60,129 bases of DNA from an uncultured candidate division Zixibacteria bacterium (lineage in GTDB: Bacteria > Zixibacteria > MSB-5A5 > GN15 > PGXB01), in NCBI GenBank assembly GCA_937925655.1, contig CALAMC010000030.1:1-60129 (forward strand), in the 5' to 3' direction. The position numbers and the translations under genes were made by a program. The notes under the pieces were generated by a model that did no database searches, was not told the DNA's origin, and worked only from the letters and a program-made list of their open reading frames with translations. Below are positions 35,459-44,000 of the stretch, one piece after another. Numbering within the stretch: the first letter of the stretch is position 1; each line of letters begins with the position of its first letter.

Positions 35459-36807
35459 CCACCCGTTCAAAGCGGATATTCGCCTTTGGGCGTTGTGAAG
35501 TAATTATTTTTTCTCTGGCGGTAGCCCTTCGACTGGCCTTTATGCTGATTATGATTGGCGATATCGGAAGCGACCATTTGATCGATAAGTACCCCGATCC
35601 GATCAAATACGTCCGGGCCGGAGATTATATTTTCGGCGGCGATGACGCCGGCAAAATTGATCTGTATCTCGTCGGTCCGGGCTATCCGATGTTGCTGGGA
35701 TTGAGCAAAAACCTGATTGGCCCGGTTTACTGGCCGGTGCTGTTATTCCAAATAATTTTAAGCGGCCTGACCTGTGTTCTTATATATCGGTTGTCCAAAT
35801 TGCTGCTCGAAAATGAATACATCTCCGTTGGCGCGGGACTATGGGCGGCTCTGTCATTGACATCCATTACGCTGGCCAATGCCGTGGCCTCCGAAACATT
35901 ATTCGTATTTCTTGCGACTTTAACTCTTTATCTATATTTCAAAAGCCTGATGTCTGTGCGGTGGGCGCCGGCTGTTGGAGCCGGCATAGCCGGCGGCTTG
36001 GCCGTTCTCACCCGATCCGTGTTCATGTTCTACCCGCTTATGCTTTTTGTCTTTGCCCTGCTATTTCCAGTTATTAACGGGATAGTTACGAGAAAAAGAA
36101 TGATTCTCAACACCATTGTCTGTTGTCTGATAATCGTCCTGATTTCCATCGGCTGGGGGTTGAGAAATTACCGGGCGCACGAAACTTTTACAATTTCCGC
36201 CACCGGCCTTCTGGCCGCCAAGACGTACCTCACGGCCAAAGTCTTGGTCGAGGGCGAACAGCAGAAACCGGAACGAATGGTGTCGATAAGAGACTCGATA
36301 TTTCAGTCGGCTTTGCATGATTTTAAAGCCGGTCGCTTCCGGGATAACCGGGATGAAAGTATTGATTTTATATATTCAACCTTTAAACGGTTTCCGGATT
36401 TGTTTATAAAGCAATACTTGCGAATCGTGATGTACAATGTTACGGCGGTCTCCAGTCTGCAAAACGTGCTGGTGCCATCCTGGAAAGGCCTTTTCGAAGC
36501 CATCGACAATTATGTCCACCGGGGTTATGATAATCCCGCCTATTTTATGCTGTCATTGGTCGGCTTTATGGTTTTATGGCGCAAAAACCGAAGGATTGCC
36601 GTTATTTTATTACTGAACGTCCTTTATTATGCCTTTTTGTCGGGTGTCACTTTCGGCCAGGGCTCAAGAATTTTCTACCCCGCCGCCATGACTCAAACCA
36701 TACTGATAGTTGCGGGAATTATTTTTCTGTTTGACCTGTTACGTGTCTTAGCGACGCAATTCTTAATCGGCCCAAGAATAAACACGAAATCCCAAACGAA
36801 GTCTTAA
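35455..36807 (+). CDS. GT39/PMT-like membrane glycosyltransferase
   Basis: 450 residues with about ten to twelve hydrophobic helices. The first external loop, HLIDKYPDPIKYVRAGDYI, holds the acidic residues expected for a GT-C active site, and the following SETLFVFLATLTLYLYF and LTRSVFMFYPLM are typical of PMT/GT39-like proteins that transfer sugars from lipid-phosphate donors. The start overlaps the previous stop by 4 bases and is preceded by GGGAGG. The acceptor is unknown. With the upstream GT-C gene it forms a small envelope-glycosylation operon. Confidence 0.8.
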   Translation: MTTRSKRIFAFGRCEVIIFSLAVALRLAFMLIMIGDIGSDHLIDKYPDPIKYVRAGDYIFGGDDAGKIDLYLVGPGYPMLLGLSKNLIGPVYWPVLLFQIILSGLTCVLIYRLSKLLLENEYISVGAGLWAALSLTSITLANAVASETLFVFLATLTLYLYFKSLMSVRWAPAVGAGIAGGLAVLTRSVFMFYPLMLFVFALLFPVINGIVTRKRMILNTIVCCLIIVLISIGWGLRNYRAHETFTISATGLLAAKTYLTAKVLVEGEQQKPERMVSIRDSIFQSALHDFKAGRFRDNRDESIDFIYSTFKRFPDLFIKQYLRIVMYNVTAVSSLQNVLVPSWKGLFEAIDNYVHRGYDNPAYFMLSLVGFMVLWRKNRRIAVILLLNVLYYAFLSGVTFGQGSRIFYPAAMTQTILIVAGIIFLFDLLRVLATQFLIGPRINTKSQTKS

Positions 36808-36832
36808 TGTGATTCCAAACAATTTTTGCAAC

Positions 36833-36861
36833 TTAACATTTTAAATTAAGTAATATATTAT
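36833..36861 (+). promoter_or_regulatory. Candidate promoter of the efflux operon
   Basis: TTAACA (36833-36838), a 17-base spacer and TATTAT (36856-36861), each one mismatch from consensus, about 75 bases before the adaptor start codon. Confidence 0.5.
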
Positions 36862-36936
36862 AATTAGGGTTCGCGCGGTATTGTATTTGGATGGAGAACT
36901 GCAATCGGCGTCTATATAAATGAAAGAAATATCGTT

Positions 36937-38199
36937 ATGAAAAAAATCATCATAATTGGTGCTATTATTATTGTCATTTTTGGAGGATATTTCGGGGTCA
37001 ATGCCTTTTTCACCGTTTCGCAGACAATCCCGACCGCCCTTGTCAGTAAGGGTCGGTTTGTCATTCCTTTGGTTGCCAACGGCAGCGTCGATGCCAAACG
37101 GGCTTTCACCATAACCGCGCCGCGCATGCGTGGTCTGCAGATAACCTGGCTGGCTCCCGAAGGTTCCATGGTATCGCAGGGCGACACCGTCATTCGGTTT
37201 GACGCCACCCAGCAGCTGTCGGATTTGGCCGAGCATGAGTCATCTCTGAAAATAGCCCAGCAGACACTGGAACGGGCGAAGAAGGAATATGATATACAGG
37301 AAAAACAGCTCAATCTTGATTTGAAAAGAGCCCAGCGCAATTATGATGAAAAAAAACATGAAGCCCCCAAGTTGGCCGAAGAAGCCCGCATCGAGCTGGA
37401 ACTGGCCGAACTTAACATCAAGGCCAAACTGGAGCAATTTCAGGCCGACGTTTCCAAATCCGAGCTGGAGGTCCAGCGAGCCAAAGACAAGGTCGAGATG
37501 GCCCGCAAAGAATATGAACAGACTATTGTCAAGGCGCCGTTGCCCGGAATGATCGTCTACCTGGAAATATGGAAAGGTAGTTCGATGGACAAGGTCCAGG
37601 AAGGCGACTCGCCCTGGCCCGGACAGGGACTGATAAAAATACCCGATCTGTCCGATATGGTCGTGGATGCAACCGTATCCGAAGTGGATGCCAGCAAGGT
37701 CGATTCGGGGCAGGCTGTCATCGTTACTCTTGACGCGCACCCCGAAAAGGAATACCGCGGGACCGTCACCAGCAAAAGCACTTTGGCCCGACGTAAGGAA
37801 TCTGGATCCAAAATCAACGTCTTCGACGTTGTCGTGGCGATCAATAACCATGACGAAAATGTCAAGCCCGGCATGTCGGCGTCGTGCAAAATAATAATCG
37901 ATGAAATCCCCGATGTCGTCTATGCCCCATTGGAATCGGTTTTTGAAAAGGACGGCGAAGTGGTTGTTTTTCTGGAAAGCAAAAAGAAAGTTCCGGTCGA
38001 AGTCGGCCGCCGCAATGATATGTCCATTGAAATAGTCTCCGGACTGGAAGGCGGGGAAAAGGTCTGCCTGGTTGACCCGACTCTGGATGAGACAACCCTG
38101 CCCGGAGACAAAGCCTCGGAACCGGAATTGAATAAAGGCCGTCAATTGCCGCCGTCCAACGGAGCTTCTTCCGGAGGCCGCCGAGGGGCCACTCGCTGA
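36937..38199 (+). CDS. Periplasmic adaptor (MacA/HlyD-like membrane-fusion protein)
   Basis: 420 residues. An N-terminal membrane anchor (about 3-24) is followed by a lipoyl/barrel-sandwich half, a long alpha-helical hairpin (about 100-195, rich in Glu/Lys heptads), the second lipoyl half (VKAPLPGMIVYLEIW) and beta-barrel regions (IVTLDAHPEKEYRGTVTSK). The protein bridges an inner-membrane transporter to an outer-membrane channel. The next gene is a MacB-like permease (TGATG overlap), then a TolC-like channel, so the three form an export system. The C-terminal tail is Gly/Arg-rich. The substrate is unknown. Confidence 0.92.
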   Translation: MKKIIIIGAIIIVIFGGYFGVNAFFTVSQTIPTALVSKGRFVIPLVANGSVDAKRAFTITAPRMRGLQITWLAPEGSMVSQGDTVIRFDATQQLSDLAEHESSLKIAQQTLERAKKEYDIQEKQLNLDLKRAQRNYDEKKHEAPKLAEEARIELELAELNIKAKLEQFQADVSKSELEVQRAKDKVEMARKEYEQTIVKAPLPGMIVYLEIWKGSSMDKVQEGDSPWPGQGLIKIPDLSDMVVDATVSEVDASKVDSGQAVIVTLDAHPEKEYRGTVTSKSTLARRKESGSKINVFDVVVAINNHDENVKPGMSASCKIIIDEIPDVVYAPLESVFEKDGEVVVFLESKKKVPVEVGRRNDMSIEIVSGLEGGEKVCLVDPTLDETTLPGDKASEPELNKGRQLPPSNGASSGGRRGATR

Positions 38200-39503
38200 T
38201 GAACGAATCCTTTTTATTCCGGGTATCTTTCGAAGCTTTGGGAGCTCATAAGCTGCGTACCCTTCTAACCATGCTGGGTGTCATCATCGGTGTGGCGGCG
38301 GTGGTGTCCATGCTATCCATTGGCGAGGGGGCCAAACAGGAAGCTCTCGAGCAGATTTCGATTCTGGGCATCAATAATATTATCGTCAATGCCAAAACGC
38401 CGGCGACCAGTGAAAATTCCAACATCGCCCTACAGCGGTCCCAAGGGCTAAACCTGGCGGATGCCGAAAATATCGCCCGGTTTTCTGAATTGGTATCAAA
38501 CGTTGTCCCCCAAAGATATGAACCGATCTCGGCCGTGTCTTATTTCGGTCAAAGCGCCCCGGTCAGGGTCGTCGCCACTACCCCCAATTTCATGCTCTCG
38601 TCATCGATTGACGTCGAAAATGGGCGTTTCATAAGCGATCGGGACATGGCTGATTTTTCACAGGTGTGCGTTCTTGGAGCCAAAGCCAAACGTGGCCTGT
38701 TTGCCTTCGATAATCCCATCGGCAAAAGCATCCGTATCGGCGACCTTGATTTCACCGTTGTCGGCGTCATGACCGACAAGTATATCGGCCGGGGCAAAGT
38801 CGAAGGGCTGGAACTGAAAAACCTCAACGAGGACGTTTATATCCCGCTGACGACCGCGCAAAAAAAACTGCCCCGCGAAGTTCAGCAAAGTTTCGGCGGC
38901 ACGGTTATTATAATCGGCGGCTCTTTTTCCGGAAGTGAAAAGGAATACAATACTCCTGAACTGGACCAGCTGACCATATCGGTATCGGACCTGGAACTCG
39001 TGCCGGCCGTTTCCCGGCTGGTGGAACGAATTCTTCAAAGACGTCACAACAACGTCGCTGATTTCGAAATTGTCGTTCCGGAGTCACTTTTGCGCCAGTC
39101 GCAAAAAACCCAGCAGATATTTAACATTGTCATGGGGGCCATCGCCGGCCTGTCGCTTTTGGTGGGGGGCATCGGCATCATGAATATCATGCTCGCCTCT
39201 GTTTTGGAACGAACCCGCGAAATCGGCGTTCGCCGGGCGGTCGGCGCCAGAAGGCTGGATATCATGCATCAATTCTTAATCGAGGCGGTGACCATCTGCA
39301 TGATTGGCTGTACTATCGGCATTCTGCTGGGGCTGGTGATATCGAAGGGCATAAGTTTCTACGCCGGCTGGCCGACCATCGTCTCGGTGTTTTCGATTGT
39401 CCTGGCCGTGACCGTCTCGACCGCGGTCGGGATCGTTTTCGGTATGCTCCCGGCGCGCAAAGCCGCCCAACTCGACGTGATCGAATCGCTGCGTTATGAA
39501 TAA
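38199..39503 (+). CDS. MacB-like ABC transporter permease (FtsX domain) without fused ATPase
   Basis: 434 residues. The first helix (about 18-40, LRTLLTMLGVIIGVAAVVSM) is followed by a MacB-type periplasmic domain (about 45-290) and three C-terminal helices with the FtsX signature GGIGIMNIMLASVLERTREI and RRAVGARR. Family members act as mechanotransmission permeases driven by a cytoplasmic ATPase. Unlike E. coli MacB, no nucleotide-binding domain is fused, and no separate ATPase gene is in the window. It starts inside the stop of the adaptor gene and overlaps the next reading frame near its end. Confidence 0.93.
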   Translation: MNESFLFRVSFEALGAHKLRTLLTMLGVIIGVAAVVSMLSIGEGAKQEALEQISILGINNIIVNAKTPATSENSNIALQRSQGLNLADAENIARFSELVSNVVPQRYEPISAVSYFGQSAPVRVVATTPNFMLSSSIDVENGRFISDRDMADFSQVCVLGAKAKRGLFAFDNPIGKSIRIGDLDFTVVGVMTDKYIGRGKVEGLELKNLNEDVYIPLTTAQKKLPREVQQSFGGTVIIIGGSFSGSEKEYNTPELDQLTISVSDLELVPAVSRLVERILQRRHNNVADFEIVVPESLLRQSQKTQQIFNIVMGAIAGLSLLVGGIGIMNIMLASVLERTREIGVRRAVGARRLDIMHQFLIEAVTICMIGCTIGILLGLVISKGISFYAGWPTIVSVFSIVLAVTVSTAVGIVFGMLPARKAAQLDVIESLRYE

Positions 39504-39531
39504 GACCGTAAATTGGATTATAGAGGTATTT

Positions 39532-41001
39532 ATGAATAATTCGCGTGATATACGAAGCGCCATAGGCCCGGCGGCTATACTGATGATCTTGATCGTCATG
39601 TTGGCTTCGACAGCATCGTCATTGACACTCGAAGAAGCCATCGACCTCGGACTTAACCATACCGCCCGCGGCAGCATGATCGAGGGCAACCTTGAAGTGG
39701 CCGAGCAGAATTATTTCGCCCGCCGCATCAATTTCTATCTGCCGGAAATTTCAATCAAAGGTTCGGTGCCGTCGTATTCGGTCGATGAGTCTTATCGCTT
39801 TTTCGGCGGCTCGCCCGTCAAGAAACTATTTGAAACCCGGGATCTGGGGTTCAATTCCTTTGTCGAATTGAATCAGAGCCTGTTGACGGGCGGCGACGTC
39901 CGCGTCACGGCCAACCTGTTATCCCAGAAAGACCGCTATCCCAACACCCGTCTCGACGACGGTTCGTTTATCGACGAAAGAACGCGCCAGGGATATTTCA
40001 CCTTCAGCTACACCCAGCCGCTGCTGAAACCATCGAATGCCCGGCACCAGTTAAAAAACACTCGTGACGATTTCGAAATCGCCCGGCTCTCAAAAATCGA
40101 AGAGGAAACAACTTTAAAAAAGGAAATTATCGAGGCTTATATGGGGGTGCTGCAACTGTCGATCAAAAAAGACATGTCGGAAGCCGGTTATGAAGCCGCC
40201 CGCCTGCAGACCGAAATCGATTCGCTCAAACTGGCCGATGAAATTCTATCGGAGGAGGACTACCTTGGTTCGGTATCCGGAAGCCTCGACGCCGAACTGG
40301 ATAAATTCGAGGTCGAAACGCAACTGGAGGAAAAGGAACGTCAACTGGCCATATTGCTGGATAAGGATGTCTTCGCCGACCAGTCACTGATCGAGCCGGT
40401 TTTGCAAAGCCATATCGAGCCGAATAAAAGGGCCGCCTTGATGAATGGCTGGGAATTGTCGGTGCCCGCCCGAAAAGCCGAATTGCAATACAAAAAGGCC
40501 CGGCGCGAGGCCGATTATAAAGCCTCCGGCCATGGCCTGACCGGGGATCTAACGGCCAATTATTCCACCGGCAACGGTTATATCAAAACCGATGATGTCC
40601 GCGAAGATATCGATACGAAAGGCTGGGGGATATCCCTGAATTTTTCTTTGCCGCTCTGGGACGGTGGTTCCTCGGGGGCTTCGGTTAAGGCCGCCAATCT
40701 TCAGGCCGAACAGGCGCGCCTGGAGTTGGAACGCACCCGCCAGAATGCCAAAGCCGAAATCGTTAATCTGGTCAATGCCCTGGACGTCAGCTATCGCCGT
40801 CTGGACATCATGAAAAAACAAATCGATTTGGCCCGCAACCGACTTAACATAGCCCAGGGCCGCTACGGCGACGGGCGGATATCGAGAATCGAATATCTGG
40901 AAACTCAAAAAATTTATCTGGAAACAAAATATGAATACCTCCAGGAATTAAAGGCCTATTTGATAAATCGGGCCGAATTGGACGGTAAGTACATGGAGTA
41001 A
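39532..41001 (+). CDS. TolC-family outer membrane channel protein
   Basis: 489 residues from ATG at 39532, chosen for its GAGG site 5 bases upstream; an earlier in-frame ATG at 39496 overlaps the permease gene. The signal peptide is about 1-30. Two OEP-type repeats with long amphipathic helices: LTLEEAIDLGLNHT near the start, coiled segments in 170-280 and 400-489 (ARNRLNIAQGRYGDGRISRIEY), and barrel strands such as TFSYTQPLLKPS. It should form the outer-membrane exit duct for the adaptor-permease pair encoded before it. Confidence 0.9.
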   Translation: MNNSRDIRSAIGPAAILMILIVMLASTASSLTLEEAIDLGLNHTARGSMIEGNLEVAEQNYFARRINFYLPEISIKGSVPSYSVDESYRFFGGSPVKKLFETRDLGFNSFVELNQSLLTGGDVRVTANLLSQKDRYPNTRLDDGSFIDERTRQGYFTFSYTQPLLKPSNARHQLKNTRDDFEIARLSKIEEETTLKKEIIEAYMGVLQLSIKKDMSEAGYEAARLQTEIDSLKLADEILSEEDYLGSVSGSLDAELDKFEVETQLEEKERQLAILLDKDVFADQSLIEPVLQSHIEPNKRAALMNGWELSVPARKAELQYKKARREADYKASGHGLTGDLTANYSTGNGYIKTDDVREDIDTKGWGISLNFSLPLWDGGSSGASVKAANLQAEQARLELERTRQNAKAEIVNLVNALDVSYRRLDIMKKQIDLARNRLNIAQGRYGDGRISRIEYLETQKIYLETKYEYLQELKAYLINRAELDGKYME

Positions 41002-41066
41002 TGAAAATTGTCGGGGCCTCCGAAATTCGGCAAAATTGAAAAGATTGTCCGTTTTATCCTTTTTTC

Positions 41067-41109
41067 GTGAAATTTTTCACTTGACTCGTCGATTATTATT
41101 AAGCATACT
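41067..41109 (+). promoter_or_regulatory. Promoter with abutting GTGA-N6-TCAC palindrome, upstream of the ArsR gene
   Basis: GTGAAATTTTTCAC (41067-41080) directly precedes TTGACT (41081-41086), a 17-base spacer and CATACT (41104-41109). Palindrome, abutment and spacer copy the Rrf2 promoter at 27030-27072; the first 20 bases differ at three positions only. Confidence 0.65.
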
Positions 41110-41137
41110 GCTATCGTAGTTGCGAAATGGCGCAAGT

Positions 41138-41479
41138 ATGAATATTGATGAATCCCAAATATACGACATTCATGCCGATCTGTGCAAAGCCATCGCCAAC
41201 CGCACCCGGCTGATGATGGTGGCGCTTCTGGCCGACCGCGAAATGAGCGTCGGGGAAATGGTCAAACGCCTGGGCATTTCCGTCACTAACGCCAGCCAGC
41301 ACCTGCGGATATTGCGCAACAACCATATCGTTCATACTCGCCGCGAAGGTCAGACCGTATTTTACAGCCTGACCGACGCCCGTCTTCCCAAAGCCTGTGC
41401 ACTGATTCGCTCCATACTTCTGGATGATATGCGCAAACGCAATGAAATAGCCCGCAAAGTCGGCAAAGAAAAGAAATAA
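41138..41479 (+). CDS. ArsR-family winged-helix regulator
   Basis: 113 residues from ATG at 41138; a TTG 18 bases earlier would overlap the predicted RNA start. The fold is complete: IANRTRLMMVALL, recognition helix SVTNASQHLRILRNNHIV and the wing HTRREGQTVFYSLTD. The metal-binding CxC of ArsR/SmtB is absent and only isolated cysteines are present, so the signal may be redox or another ligand. The gene precedes the multiheme cytochrome locus by 63 bases and is its likely regulator. Confidence 0.9.
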   Translation: MNIDESQIYDIHADLCKAIANRTRLMMVALLADREMSVGEMVKRLGISVTNASQHLRILRNNHIVHTRREGQTVFYSLTDARLPKACALIRSILLDDMRKRNEIARKVGKEKK

Positions 41480-41542
41480 TTTTGATAAATAGATAATGGA
41501 CAATATCATAAGCATGAGTCAATAAAACATATGGGGCGGAAT

Positions 41543-43471
41543 ATGAAAAAATCCTTTCCGGGATATTGTAAAACATTTGTTCTTTGTTTCACGCTGGCGG
41601 CAGCGTTTGGTCCGGGATTGTCTTCCGTATGGGCGGTGGAAAACGCCGACTGCCTTGATTGTCATGAAAAAGCTCTCCGGGACACTTCCCGAACCTATCA
41701 TGATCTTCTCGCGGCGTCATCGCACGAGGCTATGGATTGTACCGATTGTCACGCCGATATTGTTGACTTGCCCCATGAAGAACAGCTGGAGGCGGTTGAA
41801 TGTGGTATTTGTCACGACAAGGCGGCCGACGATTATCAATATCACGGGCGCGTCAGGATTGGCGCCCATGGTGATGTTCCGGGGTGCGCCGATTGCCACG
41901 GGACGCACGACATATTGCCGGCCACGGATAAAATATCCACTATCAACCCGCTCAATCTGCCCATGACGTGCGGGAAATGTCACGAAGATGTCGACCTGAC
42001 GAAACGGCATGAGATTCTATATGATCGGGCGGTCGACGTTTACAAAAGCAGTGTGCACGGCCGGGCGTCGCTGGGCGGCGTCTATACGGCGGCGACATGC
42101 AATGATTGTCATTCGACCGGCGGCACGGCCCATAAGATCTACGGGCCGGGAAAATCCGAATCCACAATCAATCATTTTAACATCCCCTATACCTGCGGGA
42201 AATGTCACAAGAACGTCGAAAACGACTACTGGGAGGGTATCCACGGCAAACTGGTTGAGCGCGGAGAAGTCGACTCACCGGTCTGCACCGATTGTCACGG
42301 GGAACACGGTATCATCTCGCCGTCCGACCCCAAGTCGCGCGTCAGTCCGGCCCGGGTCGCCGAGGCCACCTGTGCGCCTTGTCATGAATCGGCCCGCCTG
42401 AACGAAAAGTACGGTATTCCGACCGAGCGACTGCGCACCTGGGTGGACAGCTATCACGGTTTAAAAAGCAAAGCGGGGGACCTGACGGTCGCCAACTGCG
42501 CCTCATGCCACGGGGCGCACCGAATACTGCCGCATACCGATTCCACCTCTTCTATTCACCCCATGAATCTTGTTCAGACCTGTGGATCATGCCATCCCGG
42601 TATTTCCCAGGCTATGGCGGCAACTCCGATTCATGCCGCCCCGGGCGTATCCTTCACCCCGGCCGCCGGTGTTGTGCGGACGATTTACATTATCGCCATT
42701 GTTGTCATCATCGGTCTGATGGTGATACACTGGCTGCTTGATTTATGGCGGAAGATTAAAAATGTTACCGAGCTCAAGCAGGTCAGGCGCATGACGCTGG
42801 GTGAAGTATGGCAGCACACCTTCCTGATGATAACTTTTCTGACGCTGGTCGTAACCGGCTTTGCTTTACGCTATTCGGAGTCGTGGTGGGTGGAGTTTTT
42901 GTTCGGATGGGAGGGCGGCTTTCCGCTGCGGGGAATAATTCACCGCGTCGCCGCGGTGCTGTTTATTCTCACCGTTATTTGGCATGTCGTTTACCTGACC
43001 ACCCGGCGGGGACGCCGGTTCCTGTACGATATGCGGCCGCTTGGAAAAGATTTCAGGCAATTCATACAGATGAACCTGTATAATATCGGCCTGACAAAAA
43101 CCAAACCGGATTTCGATAAATTCAGCTATGTCGAAAAGGCGGAATACTGGGCTCTGGTCTGGGGAACGGTTATCATGATGATAACCGGCTTTTTCCTCTG
43201 GTTCGATAACTTCGCCGTACGCTGGTTTCCCAAAGGCTTCCTCGATGTCATGCTGATTATTCATTATTATGAAGCCGTCCTGGCGACTCTGGCCGTGGCC
43301 ATCTGGCATATGTACTCGACCGTCTTCAATCCCGACGTCTATCCCATGAACCCGTCCTGGATAACCGGGAAAATGCCCGAAACGGTGTATCGTCACGAGC
43401 ACGCCGCCGATGAGATATTCCACGGTGAAATCGATAAAGCTTCACTCACGCCGCCTGAAAAAAATCACTGA
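41543..43471 (+). CDS. 11-heme c-type cytochrome fused to a cytochrome b-type membrane domain
   Basis: 642 residues from ATG at 41543, which sits 3 bases after GGGGCGG; an ATG at 41531 gives four extra residues. The signal peptide is about 1-31. The periplasmic part (about 35-345) has eleven CxxCH heme motifs: CLDCH, CTDCH, CGICH, CADCH, CGKCH, CNDCH, CGKCH, CTDCH, CAPCH, CASCH and CGSCH. A helix at about 368-390 leads to a cytochrome b561/FdnI-like bundle of about four helices with histidines for heme b (GEVWQHTFLM, GIIHRVAAVLF, VIWHVVYL, LIIHYYEAVL, AIWHMYST). The layout fits a quinol oxidase that hands electrons to periplasmic carriers, the job of CymA or CbcL-type proteins in extracellular respiration. 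MtrA- and MtrB-like genes lie just downstream on the other strand. Confidence 0.92.
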   Translation: MKKSFPGYCKTFVLCFTLAAAFGPGLSSVWAVENADCLDCHEKALRDTSRTYHDLLAASSHEAMDCTDCHADIVDLPHEEQLEAVECGICHDKAADDYQYHGRVRIGAHGDVPGCADCHGTHDILPATDKISTINPLNLPMTCGKCHEDVDLTKRHEILYDRAVDVYKSSVHGRASLGGVYTAATCNDCHSTGGTAHKIYGPGKSESTINHFNIPYTCGKCHKNVENDYWEGIHGKLVERGEVDSPVCTDCHGEHGIISPSDPKSRVSPARVAEATCAPCHESARLNEKYGIPTERLRTWVDSYHGLKSKAGDLTVANCASCHGAHRILPHTDSTSSIHPMNLVQTCGSCHPGISQAMAATPIHAAPGVSFTPAAGVVRTIYIIAIVVIIGLMVIHWLLDLWRKIKNVTELKQVRRMTLGEVWQHTFLMITFLTLVVTGFALRYSESWWVEFLFGWEGGFPLRGIIHRVAAVLFILTVIWHVVYLTTRRGRRFLYDMRPLGKDFRQFIQMNLYNIGLTKTKPDFDKFSYVEKAEYWALVWGTVIMMITGFFLWFDNFAVRWFPKGFLDVMLIIHYYEAVLATLAVAIWHMYSTVFNPDVYPMNPSWITGKMPETVYRHEHAADEIFHGEIDKASLTPPEKNH

Positions 43472-43490
43472 TTGAGATACGATATAAAAT

Positions 43491-43524
43491 AAAAACGGTC
43501 ACCTTCTGTGGTGACCGTTTTTTC
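43491..43524. terminator. Strong bidirectional terminator between convergent cytochrome and barrel genes
   Basis: AACGGTCACC (43494-43503) pairs perfectly with GGTGACCGTT (43510-43519) around TTCTGT; flanking A and T runs lengthen the stem to about 13 pairs and serve both strands. Confidence 0.9.
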
Positions 43525-43535
43525 ATGGCCTTACT

Positions 43536-43997
43536 TTAAAAGTCATACTGAATACCGGTTCTTATAAAGAACAATGACCCGGATTCAATTCCGAATACGT
43601 ACCCTTTGCTGTCGTTCAATCGCGCGAAATCCGCGTCGGCCGTCAATTGCATTTTGGGGCCGAACCGATAGGCCATGCCCAAACCCACCTGGATATATTC
43701 GTAATCCAGGTCGGAATACTCCGTCATGTGCTCAAAATTGAAATATTCCAGTTCCCCCGGAAAAACCGGGTCGGCGGCCACCCGGGCGCTGATATCGGGC
43801 ATGTTGACCGCCAGAATTCGGGCGTCCGATTTATTGTACGCGAAGGTCGTGGAAAATTGAATTTTCGGCGCGGGTCTGAAATTAGTCGTGAAATATACAT
43901 TATAAACATTCGACGAATAATCAGCCATGGTGTACATGGAACCATAATGCCGAGCTTCCGGACCATCACCACCGGTGACGGTAGCGATTCCGGCCGC
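43536..43997 (-). CDS. C-terminal part of MtrB/PioB-like barrel, in frame after an internal TGA
   Basis: This segment continues the upstream barrel gene in exactly the same frame beyond the TGA at 43998-44000. It gives 153 further residues (AAGIATVTGGDGPEARHYGS, then MYTMADYSSNVYNVYFTTNF and on) with alternating beta-strand pattern and the terminal Phe (IQYDF) that outer-membrane barrels use for assembly. An internal ATG at 43937 could start a 133-residue fragment, but no ribosome site supports it. It is best read as the last strands of the same protein, either lost, recoded, or separated by a sequence error. Confidence 0.7.
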   Translation of the reverse strand, partial: AAGIATVTGGDGPEARHYGSMYTMADYSSNVYNVYFTTNFRPAPKIQFSTTFAYNKSDARILAVNMPDISARVAADPVFPGELEYFNFEHMTEYSDLDYEYIQVGLGMAYRFGPKMQLTADADFARLNDSKGYVFGIESGSLFFIRTGIQYDF

Positions 43998-44000
43998 TCA
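43963..44000 (-). other. In-frame TGA with a downstream hairpin in the barrel gene
   Basis: The stop codon TGA lies at 43998-44000. Sixteen bases after it the transcript can form an 8-pair stem, CCGTCACC with GGTGATGG (one G-U pair), closed by loop GGT (43963-43981). Position and loop resemble a bacterial SECIS element loosely, but chance is possible. Confidence 0.4.

Noticed and set aside
36937..39503. Complete MacAB efflux pump
   Set aside because: The permease has no ATPase domain, so it cannot be called MacB.
43998..44000. A genetic code in which TGA is an amino acid
   Set aside because: Many genes in the window end with TGA at the expected place, for example the hexa-PD40 neighbour transporter (12468-12470) and the kinase ending at 6869.
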